Shown in pieces: positions 8,124 through 15,924 of a stretch of DNA of 17,464 bases. Within the stretch, counting starts at the first letter, position 1. Each line of letters starts with the position of its first letter. The translations under genes were made by a program, and so were the position numbers. Source of the DNA: Dehalococcoidia bacterium UBA6495 (GTDB lineage: Bacteria > Chloroflexota > Dehalococcoidia > Lucifugimonadales > UBA826); assembly GCA_002435305.1 (NCBI GenBank), contig DJMH01000049.1, forward strand, positions 1 through 17,464, given 5' to 3'. A model generated the notes under the pieces. That model was given only the letters and a program-made list of their open reading frames with translations, did no database searches and was not told where the DNA came from.

Positions 8124-8153
8124 TTGACACTGAGTTTATATCAAACCCAGAAT
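8124..8153 (+). promoter_or_regulatory. Candidate promoter for ruvB
   Basis: A perfect TTGACA (8124-8129) is followed after 18 bases by CAGAAT (8148-8153), four of six matches to a -10 box, about 40 bases before the ruvB GTG. No LexA-type box was recognised nearby. Tentative. Confidence 0.28.
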
Positions 8154-8192
8154 CTGGCAAGATAGAAACTTTAACAAAGGACTATCAAACAC

Positions 8193-9227
8193 GTGGACGA
8201 TAGACTCGTTTCTGGCAGTACTCACGAAGAGGATCATAACCTTGATACAAATTTACGCCCCAAGAATTTATCTTCTTATGTGGGTCAGGATGGTATAAAA
8301 AACACACTTTCGATATCAATAACGGCAGCTAAACAAAGAGGTGAACCATTAGACCACCTTCTGTTTTATGGCCCTCCTGGACTCGGGAAAACGACCCTAT
8401 CAAATATCGTAGCTACGGAGATGGAAGTTAGAATAAAGACCACATCTGGGCCAGCCATAGAACGAGCTGGCGACATGGTAGCAATATTAAGTCAACTCCA
8501 GCAAGATGATGTCCTTTTTATAGATGAAATACACCGTTTGAGTCGAGTAGTTGAGGAAGTTTTGTATCCGGCAATGGAAGATTTTTTTGTGACTTGGGTT
8601 ATAGACAAAGGACTCAAGGCGAGAAGCATGAATCTCTCTCTAAAACCTTTTACTCTAATTGGCGCAACAACCCGTTATGGAATGATTAGTTCACCACTTA
8701 GGGATAGGTTCGGTTCGATTCATCGACTAGGTTTTTATACAGTGCAGGACATGGAACAGATTCTTCTTCGATCAGCAAGAATTCTTGATGTAGCGTACAG
8801 CCCAGACGGTCTTCATGAAATTGCGAAACGGGCGCGAGGAACCCCAAGAGTCGCAAACAGGTTGTTAAGACGAGTGAGGGATTACGCCCAAGTGGTGGCT
8901 GACAACATAATAACCCAAGATGTAGCACTCAAAGCTTTAACTGATTTAAAAATAGATGATCTAGGCCTCGACGGGGTGGACGTAAACGTAGTTAAATGCA
9001 TTATTGAAAAATTTGACGGAGGGCCGGTCGGTATAGACACAATAGCTGCCTCAATTAATGAAGAGTCAGAAACTATTGAGGATGTGTACGAACCATATTT
9101 GATTCAAATGGGATTCCTAGATCGGACACAAAGGGGAAGAGTAGCCACTAGAAGGGCGTATGAGCATTTAGGATATGAATTTAATCAGCCATCTTCGAGC
9201 AGGCTTCAATCCCGTATGGAACTGTGA
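8193..9227 (+). CDS. ruvB: Holliday junction branch-migration ATPase RuvB
   Basis: A 344-residue AAA+ ATPase that, with RuvA, pulls Holliday junctions during recombination and repair. Seen in order: LRPKNLSSYVGQ (21-32), Walker A GPPGLGKT (60-67), Walker B LFIDEIH (108-114), sensor 1 IGATT (156-160), the arginine-finger segment SPLRDRFG (167-174) and sensor 2 GTPRVANRLL, then a winged-helix C-terminus (GPVGIDTIAASI, IQMGFLDRTQRGR). The usual VIGKGPxAR hairpin reads VIDKGLKAR here, a small departure. The start is GTG, eleven bases after AAAGGA (8176-8181). It stands alone without ruvA or ruvC in the window, divergent from the mutase operon and meeting the DedA gene tail to tail with a four-base gap. 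Confidence 0.97.
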   Translation: MDDRLVSGSTHEEDHNLDTNLRPKNLSSYVGQDGIKNTLSISITAAKQRGEPLDHLLFYGPPGLGKTTLSNIVATEMEVRIKTTSGPAIERAGDMVAILSQLQQDDVLFIDEIHRLSRVVEEVLYPAMEDFFVTWVIDKGLKARSMNLSLKPFTLIGATTRYGMISSPLRDRFGSIHRLGFYTVQDMEQILLRSARILDVAYSPDGLHEIAKRARGTPRVANRLLRRVRDYAQVVADNIITQDVALKALTDLKIDDLGLDGVDVNVVKCIIEKFDGGPVGIDTIAASINEESETIEDVYEPYLIQMGFLDRTQRGRVATRRAYEHLGYEFNQPSSSRLQSRMEL

Positions 9228-9231
9228 CTTC

Positions 9232-9855
9232 CTACCCATCTGATTGTTTTCTGCTAGAACGCCTTTTAGTTTTCCATTTAGCAAGTATCACCACAAAAAG
9301 AACGGAGGCCACAACACCGACGCCTGCTAACAAAGTAAGAGTTTCAAATTGTTCTTCAACAAAATGCTGGACATCTTCCCCAAACAGAAATATAACAACC
9401 CCCAGGCTAAGAAATCTCATCCCGCGTCCAATAATAGATGCAATGAGAAACCGTTTCATATCTAGTTTCAGTACACCGGCCAATATAGTGAACACTTTAT
9501 AAGGTATCGGTGTGACAGCGGCCACCAACACAGCCCAAATACCATATTTGTCAAACAGCGATTCTCCTGATTGAATCCTAGTTTCGGAGACAAACTTACG
9601 AAGTAGTGGTCTCCCAAATTGGGATCCAAGCCGGTGTCCCAGAACAGCTCCCAACACTGAAGCCAATGTGCACAGCGCACCAAGCCATATGGCTGAACTG
9701 GGATTGATTATACCCATAGGAATCAGTAATGGATCAGGAGGAATCGGGGAAATAGTGGATTCCAAGAAGGCTGTTACAAACAGTATTAGAATTGCCCAAT
9801 CTGTTTCGGCAAATTCTTTGATCCAATTCGACAACTCATGAAGAATTTCAAACAT
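9232..9855 (-). CDS. DedA/VTT-domain membrane protein (YqaA-like)
   Basis: A 207-residue integral membrane protein of the VTT/DedA group. Telling features are the acidic-proline re-entrant segment FLESTISPIPPDPLL (about 30-44), GAVLGHRLGSQFGR (68-81), and the AVTPIPYKVFTILAG plus GRGMRF pair seen in YqaA-type members, with a basic C-terminal tail. Relatives act in lipid scrambling or envelope homeostasis and ion-coupled transport; the exact role here is not readable. It follows the ketopantoate-reductase-family gene by six bases and has no visible ribosome site, so it likely depends on coupling. It is the last gene of the minus-strand run that begins near 15 kb. Confidence 0.85.
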   Translation of the reverse strand: MFEILHELSNWIKEFAETDWAILILFVTAFLESTISPIPPDPLLIPMGIINPSSAIWLGALCTLASVLGAVLGHRLGSQFGRPLLRKFVSETRIQSGESLFDKYGIWAVLVAAVTPIPYKVFTILAGVLKLDMKRFLIASIIGRGMRFLSLGVVIFLFGEDVQHFVEEQFETLTLLAGVGVVASVLFVVILAKWKTKRRSSRKQSDG

Positions 9856-9861
9856 GCTTGA

Positions 9862-10914
9862 TTATGTAATTCCCGCTCTAGTTAAAACCTCTTTAATGTT
9901 TACCACATTTGCTTGCCTGGTGCCTTGGTCAATTTCATCTACTACAGAGGTGATCGCGGTGTTAACTGGCGTCGGTATCCCAGCCAAGACACCTTGTTCT
10001 GAAATATAACCATTCATCAAGGTAACTTCAGTCTTCCGGCCTTTGGTTACGTCTTGTGACATAGAAGATTTCCAATCATTTGCTCCTGGAGTTGGTAAGA
10101 ATTTTTCATCTAGTTCTTCATAAATATCGCCTTCATTCGCACGTGACCAAACATCTGCAGTAATACCTTTTATTGGTTCAACATCGAAGTTTTGAGCTAA
10201 GGCAACTCTACAAGATTCCTTTGAAATTTCGATTTGCAATCTTCTCGCTTCCGGAAGTTCTGCTGCACCATTTGAGCCAAGTCCGGTCATGGCAGTTATC
10301 GGATTTGAGGATGCATTTGTAGTAAGTTTTGACCACCTCTCACCCCATATATTTGAGGTAGCCTTTGAGCCATCAATACAAGACAAAAGTCCCGCAATCT
10401 CCTCTGCTCTCGGGGTAATCCTGCCATATAACTCCCCGACCCTAAAAACATCGTGCCCACGGTCTCTACCTGGCTGGCCACCTCGATTTACATGGCCTGC
10501 TTCCCAAAGCCCTACTGTTATACCCGACATAACGCAACCAATTTCCCTGTCAAAGCCTACTATTGAAGCTAGGGTTAAGTCATTCATACAGTTCTGGTTA
10601 CTCACAAGCACACCATTACTGGCCAACAGGTTTTTCGCAAAATGGGCAGCCCACACAGTGTCATACGACTTCATAGCAAAAAATATGATGTCATATTTAT
10701 CTTTGAGTTGGGAGGCGTCGGAAAAATGATGGGCCCGAACGGGAACATTGAACGGACCTTGAGAGCCTGAAACTTCGATCCCGTCGGCATTCATTTTTTC
10801 GACATGTTCTCCCCACATGTCGATGAGAACGAGATCGTGTCCTTCTCTCGTCAGAAAGGCTCCGATATAACTTCCCGCCGCTCCTGCTCCTACCACTGCC
10901 ATTTTTTTACCCAT
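9862..10914 (-). CDS. Ketopantoate reductase (ApbA/PanE) family dehydrogenase
   Basis: A 350-residue NADP-dependent 2-keto acid reductase-like protein. An N-terminal Rossmann fold starts with VVGAGAAGSYIG (GxGxxG at 9-14). The family's catalytic Lys fits Lys196 in GERWSKLTTN, followed by NASSNP, and the C-terminal domain shows the signature WKSSMSQDVTKGRKTEV with LMNGYI and GIPTPVN. PanE itself reduces ketopantoate to pantoate for CoA synthesis, but many paralogs reduce other 2-keto acids. Its place directly after pxpC, at some 350 residues instead of about 300, suggests a catabolic substrate; that is inference. A GAGGT site six bases before the ATG supports the start. Confidence 0.85.
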   Translation of the reverse strand: MGKKMAVVGAGAAGSYIGAFLTREGHDLVLIDMWGEHVEKMNADGIEVSGSQGPFNVPVRAHHFSDASQLKDKYDIIFFAMKSYDTVWAAHFAKNLLASNGVLVSNQNCMNDLTLASIVGFDREIGCVMSGITVGLWEAGHVNRGGQPGRDRGHDVFRVGELYGRITPRAEEIAGLLSCIDGSKATSNIWGERWSKLTTNASSNPITAMTGLGSNGAAELPEARRLQIEISKESCRVALAQNFDVEPIKGITADVWSRANEGDIYEELDEKFLPTPGANDWKSSMSQDVTKGRKTEVTLMNGYISEQGVLAGIPTPVNTAITSVVDEIDQGTRQANVVNIKEVLTRAGIT

Positions 10915-10931
10915 GTGCTTACCTCACAATT

Positions 10932-12029
10932 TCATTCAGATATTTCCAGTTCTATTTGATGGTCTTTGTGACCGTCAGACACCACTGTTTTGTAAGTTGA
11001 GTGTTCCATATTAATTCCTATTGCGAGCTGATTATCATCGTCAACTATATCCACTGAAACACCATTCACTTTAATATTTAAGGGAACTCCCCCATATGCT
11101 GATAATGAAGAGAGTAACCTCTCTTGTTCCTTCAATAAATTAACGGCTTTTTCCTGATTAACCACTTCGAAATTAACGCTCTCTCCCGGTGCTAGCTGGG
11201 CTAATTTACTTCTGTCAGCAGAAATAACAGTAGCTATCTTGGTGTATCCACCAGTAGTACCCCTATCAGAAAGTAAAATAATGGGCTTCCCATCACCTGG
11301 AACTTGGATGACTCCAAATGCAGTGCCGTCAGATATGACATCAGGGCCATCCAAATGTTCCAAGATCGGTCCATCCAACCTACAACCCATCCGATCTGAA
11401 TTGGGAGTAATTTCATAGGAGCTAGAAATCAGAGTTTGAAGGGTTGCGGGAGCAAACATACCATCTTGCGGACCAGGTATGATCCTAAGCGTCTCATCAT
11501 CCCCAAAATGAGGAGGGTTTTCCAAAAACAATCCTCCTTCAAATTTTTTCTCAGCCATGCCAGTATGAAGAACATCTCCCTCATTGAGTGCCCTACCTTC
11601 GTTGCCACCAAATCCCCCAGGAAGGTAAGTAGAATAACTACCCATCACTGATCGAATTTTATCTCCTGAAAATCCCCCTGAAATCGATATGTAAGACCGT
11701 ATTCCGTTACCTGTTGGTCCGGTAAAAGAAAGTATTGACCCTGCACTGACTGGTAACGTTTCCCACAAATTCACCTTAGTACCATCTATAGTTGGAGAAA
11801 GGTCCCCGCCTGTTATGGCGATAAAAGAATCATCAGAAAATTTAACCTCCGGGCCGAATAAGACCGCCTCCATCGCTGGAGCATTTTCATGGTTGCCTAT
11901 CAGTAAATTGGCACAGCGAAATGAAAATTTGTCCATAGCTCCTGTTTCAGGAACACCTAACTCTTGGTAGCCCGTGCGACCAGAATCTTGAATCGTAGTT
12001 AAAGTACCGGCTTTTAAAATCTCTATCAC
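10932..12029 (-). CDS. pxpC: 5-oxoprolinase subunit PxpC (biotin-dependent carboxyltransferase fold)
   Basis: A 365-residue protein of the KipA/allophanate-hydrolase-subunit-2 family. It opens with GTLTTIQDSGRTGYQELGV (8-26) and GAMDKFSFRCANLLIGN, and near the C-terminal half has QVPGDGKPIILLSDRGTTGG, both hallmarks. With PxpA and PxpB it makes the ATP-dependent 5-oxoprolinase that opens 5-oxo-L-proline to glutamate. The start is GTG and overlaps the pxpB stop in GTGA (12026-12029), as expected for subunits of one complex. No biotin carboxylase or urea amidolyase part is fused or adjacent, which favours oxoprolinase over urea carboxylation. Confidence 0.92.
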   Translation of the reverse strand: MIEILKAGTLTTIQDSGRTGYQELGVPETGAMDKFSFRCANLLIGNHENAPAMEAVLFGPEVKFSDDSFIAITGGDLSPTIDGTKVNLWETLPVSAGSILSFTGPTGNGIRSYISISGGFSGDKIRSVMGSYSTYLPGGFGGNEGRALNEGDVLHTGMAEKKFEGGLFLENPPHFGDDETLRIIPGPQDGMFAPATLQTLISSSYEITPNSDRMGCRLDGPILEHLDGPDVISDGTAFGVIQVPGDGKPIILLSDRGTTGGYTKIATVISADRSKLAQLAPGESVNFEVVNQEKAVNLLKEQERLLSSLSAYGGVPLNIKVNGVSVDIVDDDNQLAIGINMEHSTYKTVVSDGHKDHQIELEISE

Positions 12030-12763
12030 TGAACTTGAACCTCATAGCCACCATTCGCAGACATTTCGAATATTTCCTCAAATTCGGCCTTAGAATCGAT
12101 GGGTACAAAACGTATGTAGTCCCCAGGGGTCACTATTGAGGGATGGGATCGATTCGGGTCAAACATCGTAACTGGGGTCTGGCCTATCAGTCTCCATCCT
12201 CCTGGGCTCGAAACTGGATATACACCGGTTTGAGCATCCGCAATAGCCACAGAACCCTTAGGCACACTTATTCTGGGAGTCTCTAGTCTCGGGCAATGAA
12301 TTCTCGGGTCTAAGCCTCCCAAGTACGGAAATCCCGGGCTAAACCCTAAAGCGTAGACTAGATATTCAGTTTCGGAATGAATGCTAATGACCTCTTCCAC
12401 TGACAAATTTGTCAATTTAGATACTGACTCCAGGTCAAGACCATAATCTGATCCATATAGAGTAGGAATCAAAACTGTCTTGGTTTTGATCTGTGCTGAA
12501 GTTTCGTTGCAATCCCAAAGACCAGCTACACATTCAGTCAGACCGTCAAACGAAAATATCAATGGGTCGAAATGAATCACAAATGAACTATATGTCGGCA
12601 CAATTTCTTTTATGCCGGGCCAATCCTGTCCTTTAATGAGAGAAATCATTTTATGAACTTTTTCGTTGACTTCAACCGAGATATTATTGCCTGCCACCAC
12701 CATCAAAGCGGAGTCACCCATAGGCGCAAAGACGGGAGAGCTATTTATCGTTACTTCATCCAT
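12026..12763 (-). CDS. pxpB: 5-oxoprolinase subunit PxpB
   Basis: A 245-residue protein of the KipI/allophanate-hydrolase-subunit-1 family, the obligate partner of PxpC. Family stretches are FAPMGDSALMV (12-22), GFSPGFPYLGGLD, RLETPRISVPKGSVAIA and GVYPVSSPGGWRLIGQTP. A GAGGG site six bases before the ATG fixes the start. It sits nine bases after pxpA and overlaps pxpC by four. The B. subtilis homologue KipI inhibits a sporulation kinase, but the full pxpABC order here points to metabolism. Confidence 0.93.
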   Translation of the reverse strand: MDEVTINSSPVFAPMGDSALMVVAGNNISVEVNEKVHKMISLIKGQDWPGIKEIVPTYSSFVIHFDPLIFSFDGLTECVAGLWDCNETSAQIKTKTVLIPTLYGSDYGLDLESVSKLTNLSVEEVISIHSETEYLVYALGFSPGFPYLGGLDPRIHCPRLETPRISVPKGSVAIADAQTGVYPVSSPGGWRLIGQTPVTMFDPNRSHPSIVTPGDYIRFVPIDSKAEFEEIFEMSANGGYEVQVQ

Positions 12764-12772
12764 GCATGTCCC

Positions 12773-13537
12773 TCAAACAATATCTGCTAGTGGGGTAATC
12801 TTGACCCCATTCGCCATGAATTGTTCCTTCAGTGTTTTGGCCATGTCAACTGCTCCAGGGGTATCGCCGTGAAGGCATATTGAATCTGCCTGAACTTCAA
12901 CTATATCGCCTTCCACCGACACAATTTTACCTTCGGTGACCATCTGTAGGCTTCTTTCAACCACCTCATTAAGATCATGAATGACAGATCCTTGTTGAGA
13001 TCTGGATACCAAAGTACCATCGCTATGCACAGCTCTATCTGCAAAGACTTCCCTGGCAACTCGCATTCCGATATTTTTTGCAACCTCTATCCATTTTGAT
13101 CCCGCCAAGGCTAGTAAAATAATACCGGAATCCACCTCCAGTACTGCTTCACATATCGATTTCCCTAAATCAGCATCACCAACAGCCTGGTTGTACATAG
13201 CTCCATGGGGTTTTACATGCTGCAAATTCCGGCCTGTTGTGAACGCTTTTAAAGCTCCAGCTTGATATACCACATCGTTGCGCACTTCTTCAGGGGTGGC
13301 ATTCATATTTCTTCTACCAAACCCATTAAGATCAGGGTAACTGGGGTGTGCGCCTACCCCTACTCCATGTGATTCTGCTAATTCGACGGTTTTGCGCATC
13401 CACATTGGATCTCCTGCATGAAATCCACAGGCGATATTGGCCGAAGAAATGTGTTTTATCACCTCTTCATCAAATCCCATTTTATACATGCCAAAACTCT
13501 CACCCATGTCACAATTAAAATCTATTTTTAAATCCAT
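12773..13537 (-). CDS. pxpA: 5-oxoprolinase subunit PxpA (LamB/YcsF family)
   Basis: A 254-residue LamB/YcsF protein, the subunit that with PxpBC cleaves 5-oxoproline using ATP. Marks in order: DFNCDMGESFG (6-16), ANIACGFHAGDP (33-44), GAHPSYPD (62-69), HVKPHGAMYN (107-116), EVFADRA and ICLHGDTPGAV near the C-terminus. The ATG is preceded by an AAGGGA-type site at about nine bases. It is the first pxp gene, 53 bases after the enolase-superfamily gene on the same strand. 5-Oxoproline arises spontaneously from glutamine and N-terminal glutamate, so this can be housekeeping detoxification as well as catabolism. Confidence 0.95.
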   Translation of the reverse strand: MDLKIDFNCDMGESFGMYKMGFDEEVIKHISSANIACGFHAGDPMWMRKTVELAESHGVGVGAHPSYPDLNGFGRRNMNATPEEVRNDVVYQAGALKAFTTGRNLQHVKPHGAMYNQAVGDADLGKSICEAVLEVDSGIILLALAGSKWIEVAKNIGMRVAREVFADRAVHSDGTLVSRSQQGSVIHDLNEVVERSLQMVTEGKIVSVEGDIVEVQADSICLHGDTPGAVDMAKTLKEQFMANGVKITPLADIV

Positions 13538-13558
13538 CTTAAGTTTCCCTTTTCGATT

Positions 13559-13574
13559 AAAACCCGGTGGTTTT
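13559..13574 (-). other. Short hairpin between the enolase gene and pxpA
   Basis: AAAACC (13559-13564) and GGTTTT (13569-13574) form a six-base inverted repeat around a four-base loop. Only two of six pairs are G-C and no U-run follows on the minus strand, so it is at best a weak pause or processing site in the operon and not a convincing terminator. Confidence 0.25.
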
Positions 13575-13590
13575 TGCTACATTACCAAGA

Positions 13591-14874
13591 TTAAGGTTTA
13601 ACGACACTCCCATCCGCCCTACGTACCGTATCCCAAGCACCACCATAAGCTCTATCCTTAAAGGGGAATTTTGCCGCAAGCTCCTCATTAATATCAATAC
13701 CTAGACCAGGAAATTCGTTAGGCCACATATATCCGTCCTTCACCTCTGGACATCCGGGAAACACCTCCTTGGTGTTGTCACCAAATATTGCGTATTCTTG
13801 AATCCCGAAATTAATGGAATTTAGATCCAGCATAAGATTAGCGGCATGACCCACCGGAGAAGTATCACCTGGACCATGCCAAGCGGTACGCACATTAAAA
13901 GCTTCACACAAAGCTGCTAATTTCCTTGCAGGGGTAATACCTCCTATCTGTGATATGTGGATCCGCAAAAAATCGAGAAGTCGGTCTTTCACCATGGGGA
14001 TGACTTCATGAGGATTGTTGTAAAGTTCCCCCATTGCTATTGGAGTGCTGGTTTGCTGCCTTACCATTCTGAAGTAATCGTTATCTTCAGGTGAAAATAG
14101 ATCTTCCAGGAAAAAAAGTTTGTACTGCTCAACTTCCTTAGCAAACCCAACCCCCTGTATGGGAGGGATACGCTCGTGAACATCATGGAGTATTTCAATG
14201 TCCCAACCTATGTTGGTTCGGATATGGTCAAAGAGGCCTAAGGCTGACTTCATGTAAGGACCCGGTTCGAATATTCCTCCGGGATGGGCATGCAATTTTC
14301 CGGGTATTGGTTTAAATACCCTATCAGTTCCCAATCTTGGGCCGTGTTCTTTTGAAGCCACTTTACCGGAGGAATTTTTGTTACCATAGGTGACATAACC
14401 TGGTGTAGTGACCTGGACACGAATGTGATGAAACCCCTGCTCCATAAACATTCGCGCATCGTCTTCAACTTCTTGATATTCACTACCATTGGCATGAACA
14501 TAAACTGCAGCTGAGCTCCTAGCCTTACCTCCCAGCAAGTCGTAAACAGGCATTCCAGCCAATTTACCCTTGATATCCCATAACGCCTGGTCTACCCCAC
14601 TCAAAGCGTTGTTTAACACTGGTCCATTTCGCCAATACGATGAAACGTAGGAAGATTGCCATATATCTTCTATATCTGCCGGATCTTTGCCTATCAAAAA
14701 TGGTTTTAAGTAGTCCTCAACAGCTGCAAGTACCGCAGTCGGCCTTTGAGTAAAAGTAGCGCACCCCACCCCGTAAAGTTCTGGTTCGTTTGTCTCAATT
14801 TTTACTATCACTAGACGAATATTGTCGGGCTCAGTAAATATGGTGCGAACGTCTTTAATCCTCAAGTTACTCAT
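13591..14874 (-). CDS. Enolase-superfamily sugar-acid dehydratase, ManD/RspA-like
   Basis: A 427-residue member of the mannonate dehydratase (ManD/RspA) branch. Metal ligands are Asp231 (LHDVHER), Glu257 (FFLEDLF) and Glu283 (AMGELYN). Catalytic residues aligned by hand to ManD are Arg152 and Tyr163, His233, His333 (AWHGPGD) and Glu360 (FGIQEY). It should dehydrate a sugar acid such as mannonate or gluconate to the 2-keto-3-deoxy acid. The His333-Gly pair is followed by Pro, which to my recollection marks low-activity ManD members. The segment 164-200 is longer than in standard ManD. The frame opens at a GTG (14889), but the ATG at 14874 has AGGG six bases upstream and is chosen. It lies between tRNA-Gly and pxpA on the same strand. 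Confidence 0.87.
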   Translation of the reverse strand: MSNLRIKDVRTIFTEPDNIRLVIVKIETNEPELYGVGCATFTQRPTAVLAAVEDYLKPFLIGKDPADIEDIWQSSYVSSYWRNGPVLNNALSGVDQALWDIKGKLAGMPVYDLLGGKARSSAAVYVHANGSEYQEVEDDARMFMEQGFHHIRVQVTTPGYVTYGNKNSSGKVASKEHGPRLGTDRVFKPIPGKLHAHPGGIFEPGPYMKSALGLFDHIRTNIGWDIEILHDVHERIPPIQGVGFAKEVEQYKLFFLEDLFSPEDNDYFRMVRQQTSTPIAMGELYNNPHEVIPMVKDRLLDFLRIHISQIGGITPARKLAALCEAFNVRTAWHGPGDTSPVGHAANLMLDLNSINFGIQEYAIFGDNTKEVFPGCPEVKDGYMWPNEFPGLGIDINEELAAKFPFKDRAYGGAWDTVRRADGSVVKP

Positions 14875-14929
14875 AAACGGCCCTGTCACACGATTATTCT
14901 AGTTTTGGAAATTTCAGGTAAAAAGGGTT

Positions 14930-15004
14930 TGGAGCGGCAGAAGGGATTCGAACCCTCGACCCTTTGCTTGGGAAGCAAATGCTCTACCCCTGAGCTACTG
15001 CCGC
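14930..15004 (-). tRNA. tRNA-Gly (anticodon CCC), CCA encoded
   Basis: A full cloverleaf folds by hand on the minus strand: acceptor GCGGCAG/CTGCCGC, D-arm GCTC/GAGC, anticodon stem TTTGC/GCAAA around loop TTCCCAA (anticodon CCC at 14972-14970), and T-arm GAGGG/CCCTT around TTCGAAT. The discriminator is U (14933) and the 3' CCA is encoded (14932-14930). It reads GGG codons. A promoter lies just upstream and the ManD-like gene starts 55 bases downstream on the same strand. Confidence 0.97.
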
Positions 15005-15029
15005 AACAGAAACCTTTTTTTGTAGCAGG

Positions 15030-15058
15030 ATTGTAACAACACTATTATGATGTCTCAA
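15030..15058 (-). promoter_or_regulatory. Promoter for tRNA-Gly and probably the downstream operon
   Basis: On the minus strand TTGAGA (15058-15053) and TACAAT (15035-15030) are separated by exactly 17 bases, five of six matches each to sigma-70 boxes. Transcription would begin about 15023, some 19 bases before the tRNA 5' end. No terminator is seen between the tRNA and the ManD-like gene. Confidence 0.65.
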
Positions 15059-15088
15059 GAAATATGATTTTTTAATTAGGAGAACGAA

Positions 15089-15433
15089 ATGGCTTTAACA
15101 CCTGCAGTATTAGAAATGGGTACAGGAATTGATCTTCATGGCCAAAATGCTACTGAAGCAGCCAGAAGAGCAGTATGGAATGCTGTCCACCAAAGTAGCC
15201 TTATGTTTTTAGGGGTATTTGGGCCGGACACTTCAAAAAACATGATAGTTGACGTAACGGTTGGAATTACGAGACCAGATGAAGTGGACGAAGAAACTGT
15301 GCTTTCAGTTCTACCGCACGGCAAGGGAAGGCTTACAGTAGTTCAAGGGGGGCTGGAGATAGAAGGACGTGAAGGCTCCGGCGATTTTACTTTAATGGCA
15401 AATGCAGCGATTGTAGTGAAACTAGACGTGTAA
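15089..15433 (+). CDS. Lin0512-family protein
   Basis: A 114-residue protein that fits the Lin0512 family of uncharacterised small proteins: an N-terminal LEMGTGIDLHGQNATEAARRAV stretch split over residues 8-29, a middle beta segment NMIVDVTVGITRPDEVD (51-67), the VLPHGKGRLTVVQGGLE loop (74-90) and a final beta strand AIVVKLDV. No signal peptide or membrane segment. Function is not known to me. AGGAGA (15079-15084) lies four to five bases before the ATG, a strong ribosome site. It diverges from the tRNA-Gly operon, with about 80 bases between that must hold both promoters. Confidence 0.75.
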   Translation: MALTPAVLEMGTGIDLHGQNATEAARRAVWNAVHQSSLMFLGVFGPDTSKNMIVDVTVGITRPDEVDEETVLSVLPHGKGRLTVVQGGLEIEGREGSGDFTLMANAAIVVKLDV

Positions 15434-15573
15434 TTTTTTCTTTTGGAACTTTTCCGATTCTGTCGAAATACTTTTGAGTATGAGTAATAATTACGATCCT
15501 GAATGCTAAAAAGCGATAACCTTGGGTGGAAATTGTGGAGGGGTACAACCCAAACAACGCCGGCTAAAACAAC

Positions 15574-15924
15574 CTATCCAGATTGCAGTTCCTTGCGGAC
15601 CATATTCGCTGCGTGTTCAAGGCGATCTAATTGTCTTAGTTTTTCGTCAGGCCAACCGGCTGTGTCTGAATTGACCATTGTCATTAAATCATTCACAACC
15701 GAAAGTAAGTGTATCGTGGCTAATTTGGTATTGTCTGTTTTTATGGAATCTGAAGAATTGGTTTCACAATCAGTACATAAAGGGTATTTCGAAAACTTGC
15801 CTCTGTCGCACAGAGGACAATCATCAATATCGCCGGCTTGAGCCCACTCAAAATGATCCCCACAAAACGTATGAACTGGGGATATTTTTTCAAAACAATC
15901 CCAAAACTTACATTGATTAGCCAA
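15574..15924 (-). CDS. Small Cys-rich protein with two predicted zinc sites
   Basis: A 116-residue protein that I do not recognise by name. The N-terminal half holds two likely zinc sites: Cys5, Cys10, Cys21 and His24, then Cys36-x2-Cys39-x10-Cys50-x2-Cys53 (CPLCDRG, CTDC). The C-terminal half is predicted helical (LSVVNDLMTMV; QLDRLEHAANMVRKEL). It could bind nucleic acid or a protein partner. The start is uncertain: AGGAGG (15945-15940) is one base from a TTG at 15936 and 13 bases from a TTG at 15924; the second is chosen because the first is too close to be used. It lies alone on the minus strand between the Lin0512 gene and tRNA-Ile. Confidence 0.65.
   Translation of the reverse strand: MANQCKFWDCFEKISPVHTFCGDHFEWAQAGDIDDCPLCDRGKFSKYPLCTDCETNSSDSIKTDNTKLATIHLLSVVNDLMTMVNSDTAGWPDEKLRQLDRLEHAANMVRKELQSG

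Noticed and set aside
8100..8192. Search for a LexA/SOS box before ruvB
   Set aside because: No CTGT-N8-ACAG or GAAC/GTTC-type site was found; SOS control cannot be claimed.
9224..9502. Plus-strand open frame after ruvB (92 codons, Thr/Asn-rich)
   Set aside because: Antisense to the DedA/VTT gene; composition is that of a shadow frame.
10289..10729. Plus-strand open frame of 146 codons
   Set aside because: It is antisense to the ketopantoate-reductase-family gene, whose motifs are clear, and has no ribosome site.
15468..15481. Small inverted repeat ATACT-TTTG-AGTAT after the Lin0512 gene
   Set aside because: All AT-rich with a five-base stem and no following U-run; too weak to call a terminator.
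15503..15841. Plus-strand open frame of 112 codons
   Set aside because: It overlaps the Cys-rich minus-strand gene, which has a strong ribosome site and patterned Cys residues; the plus frame shows no motif.
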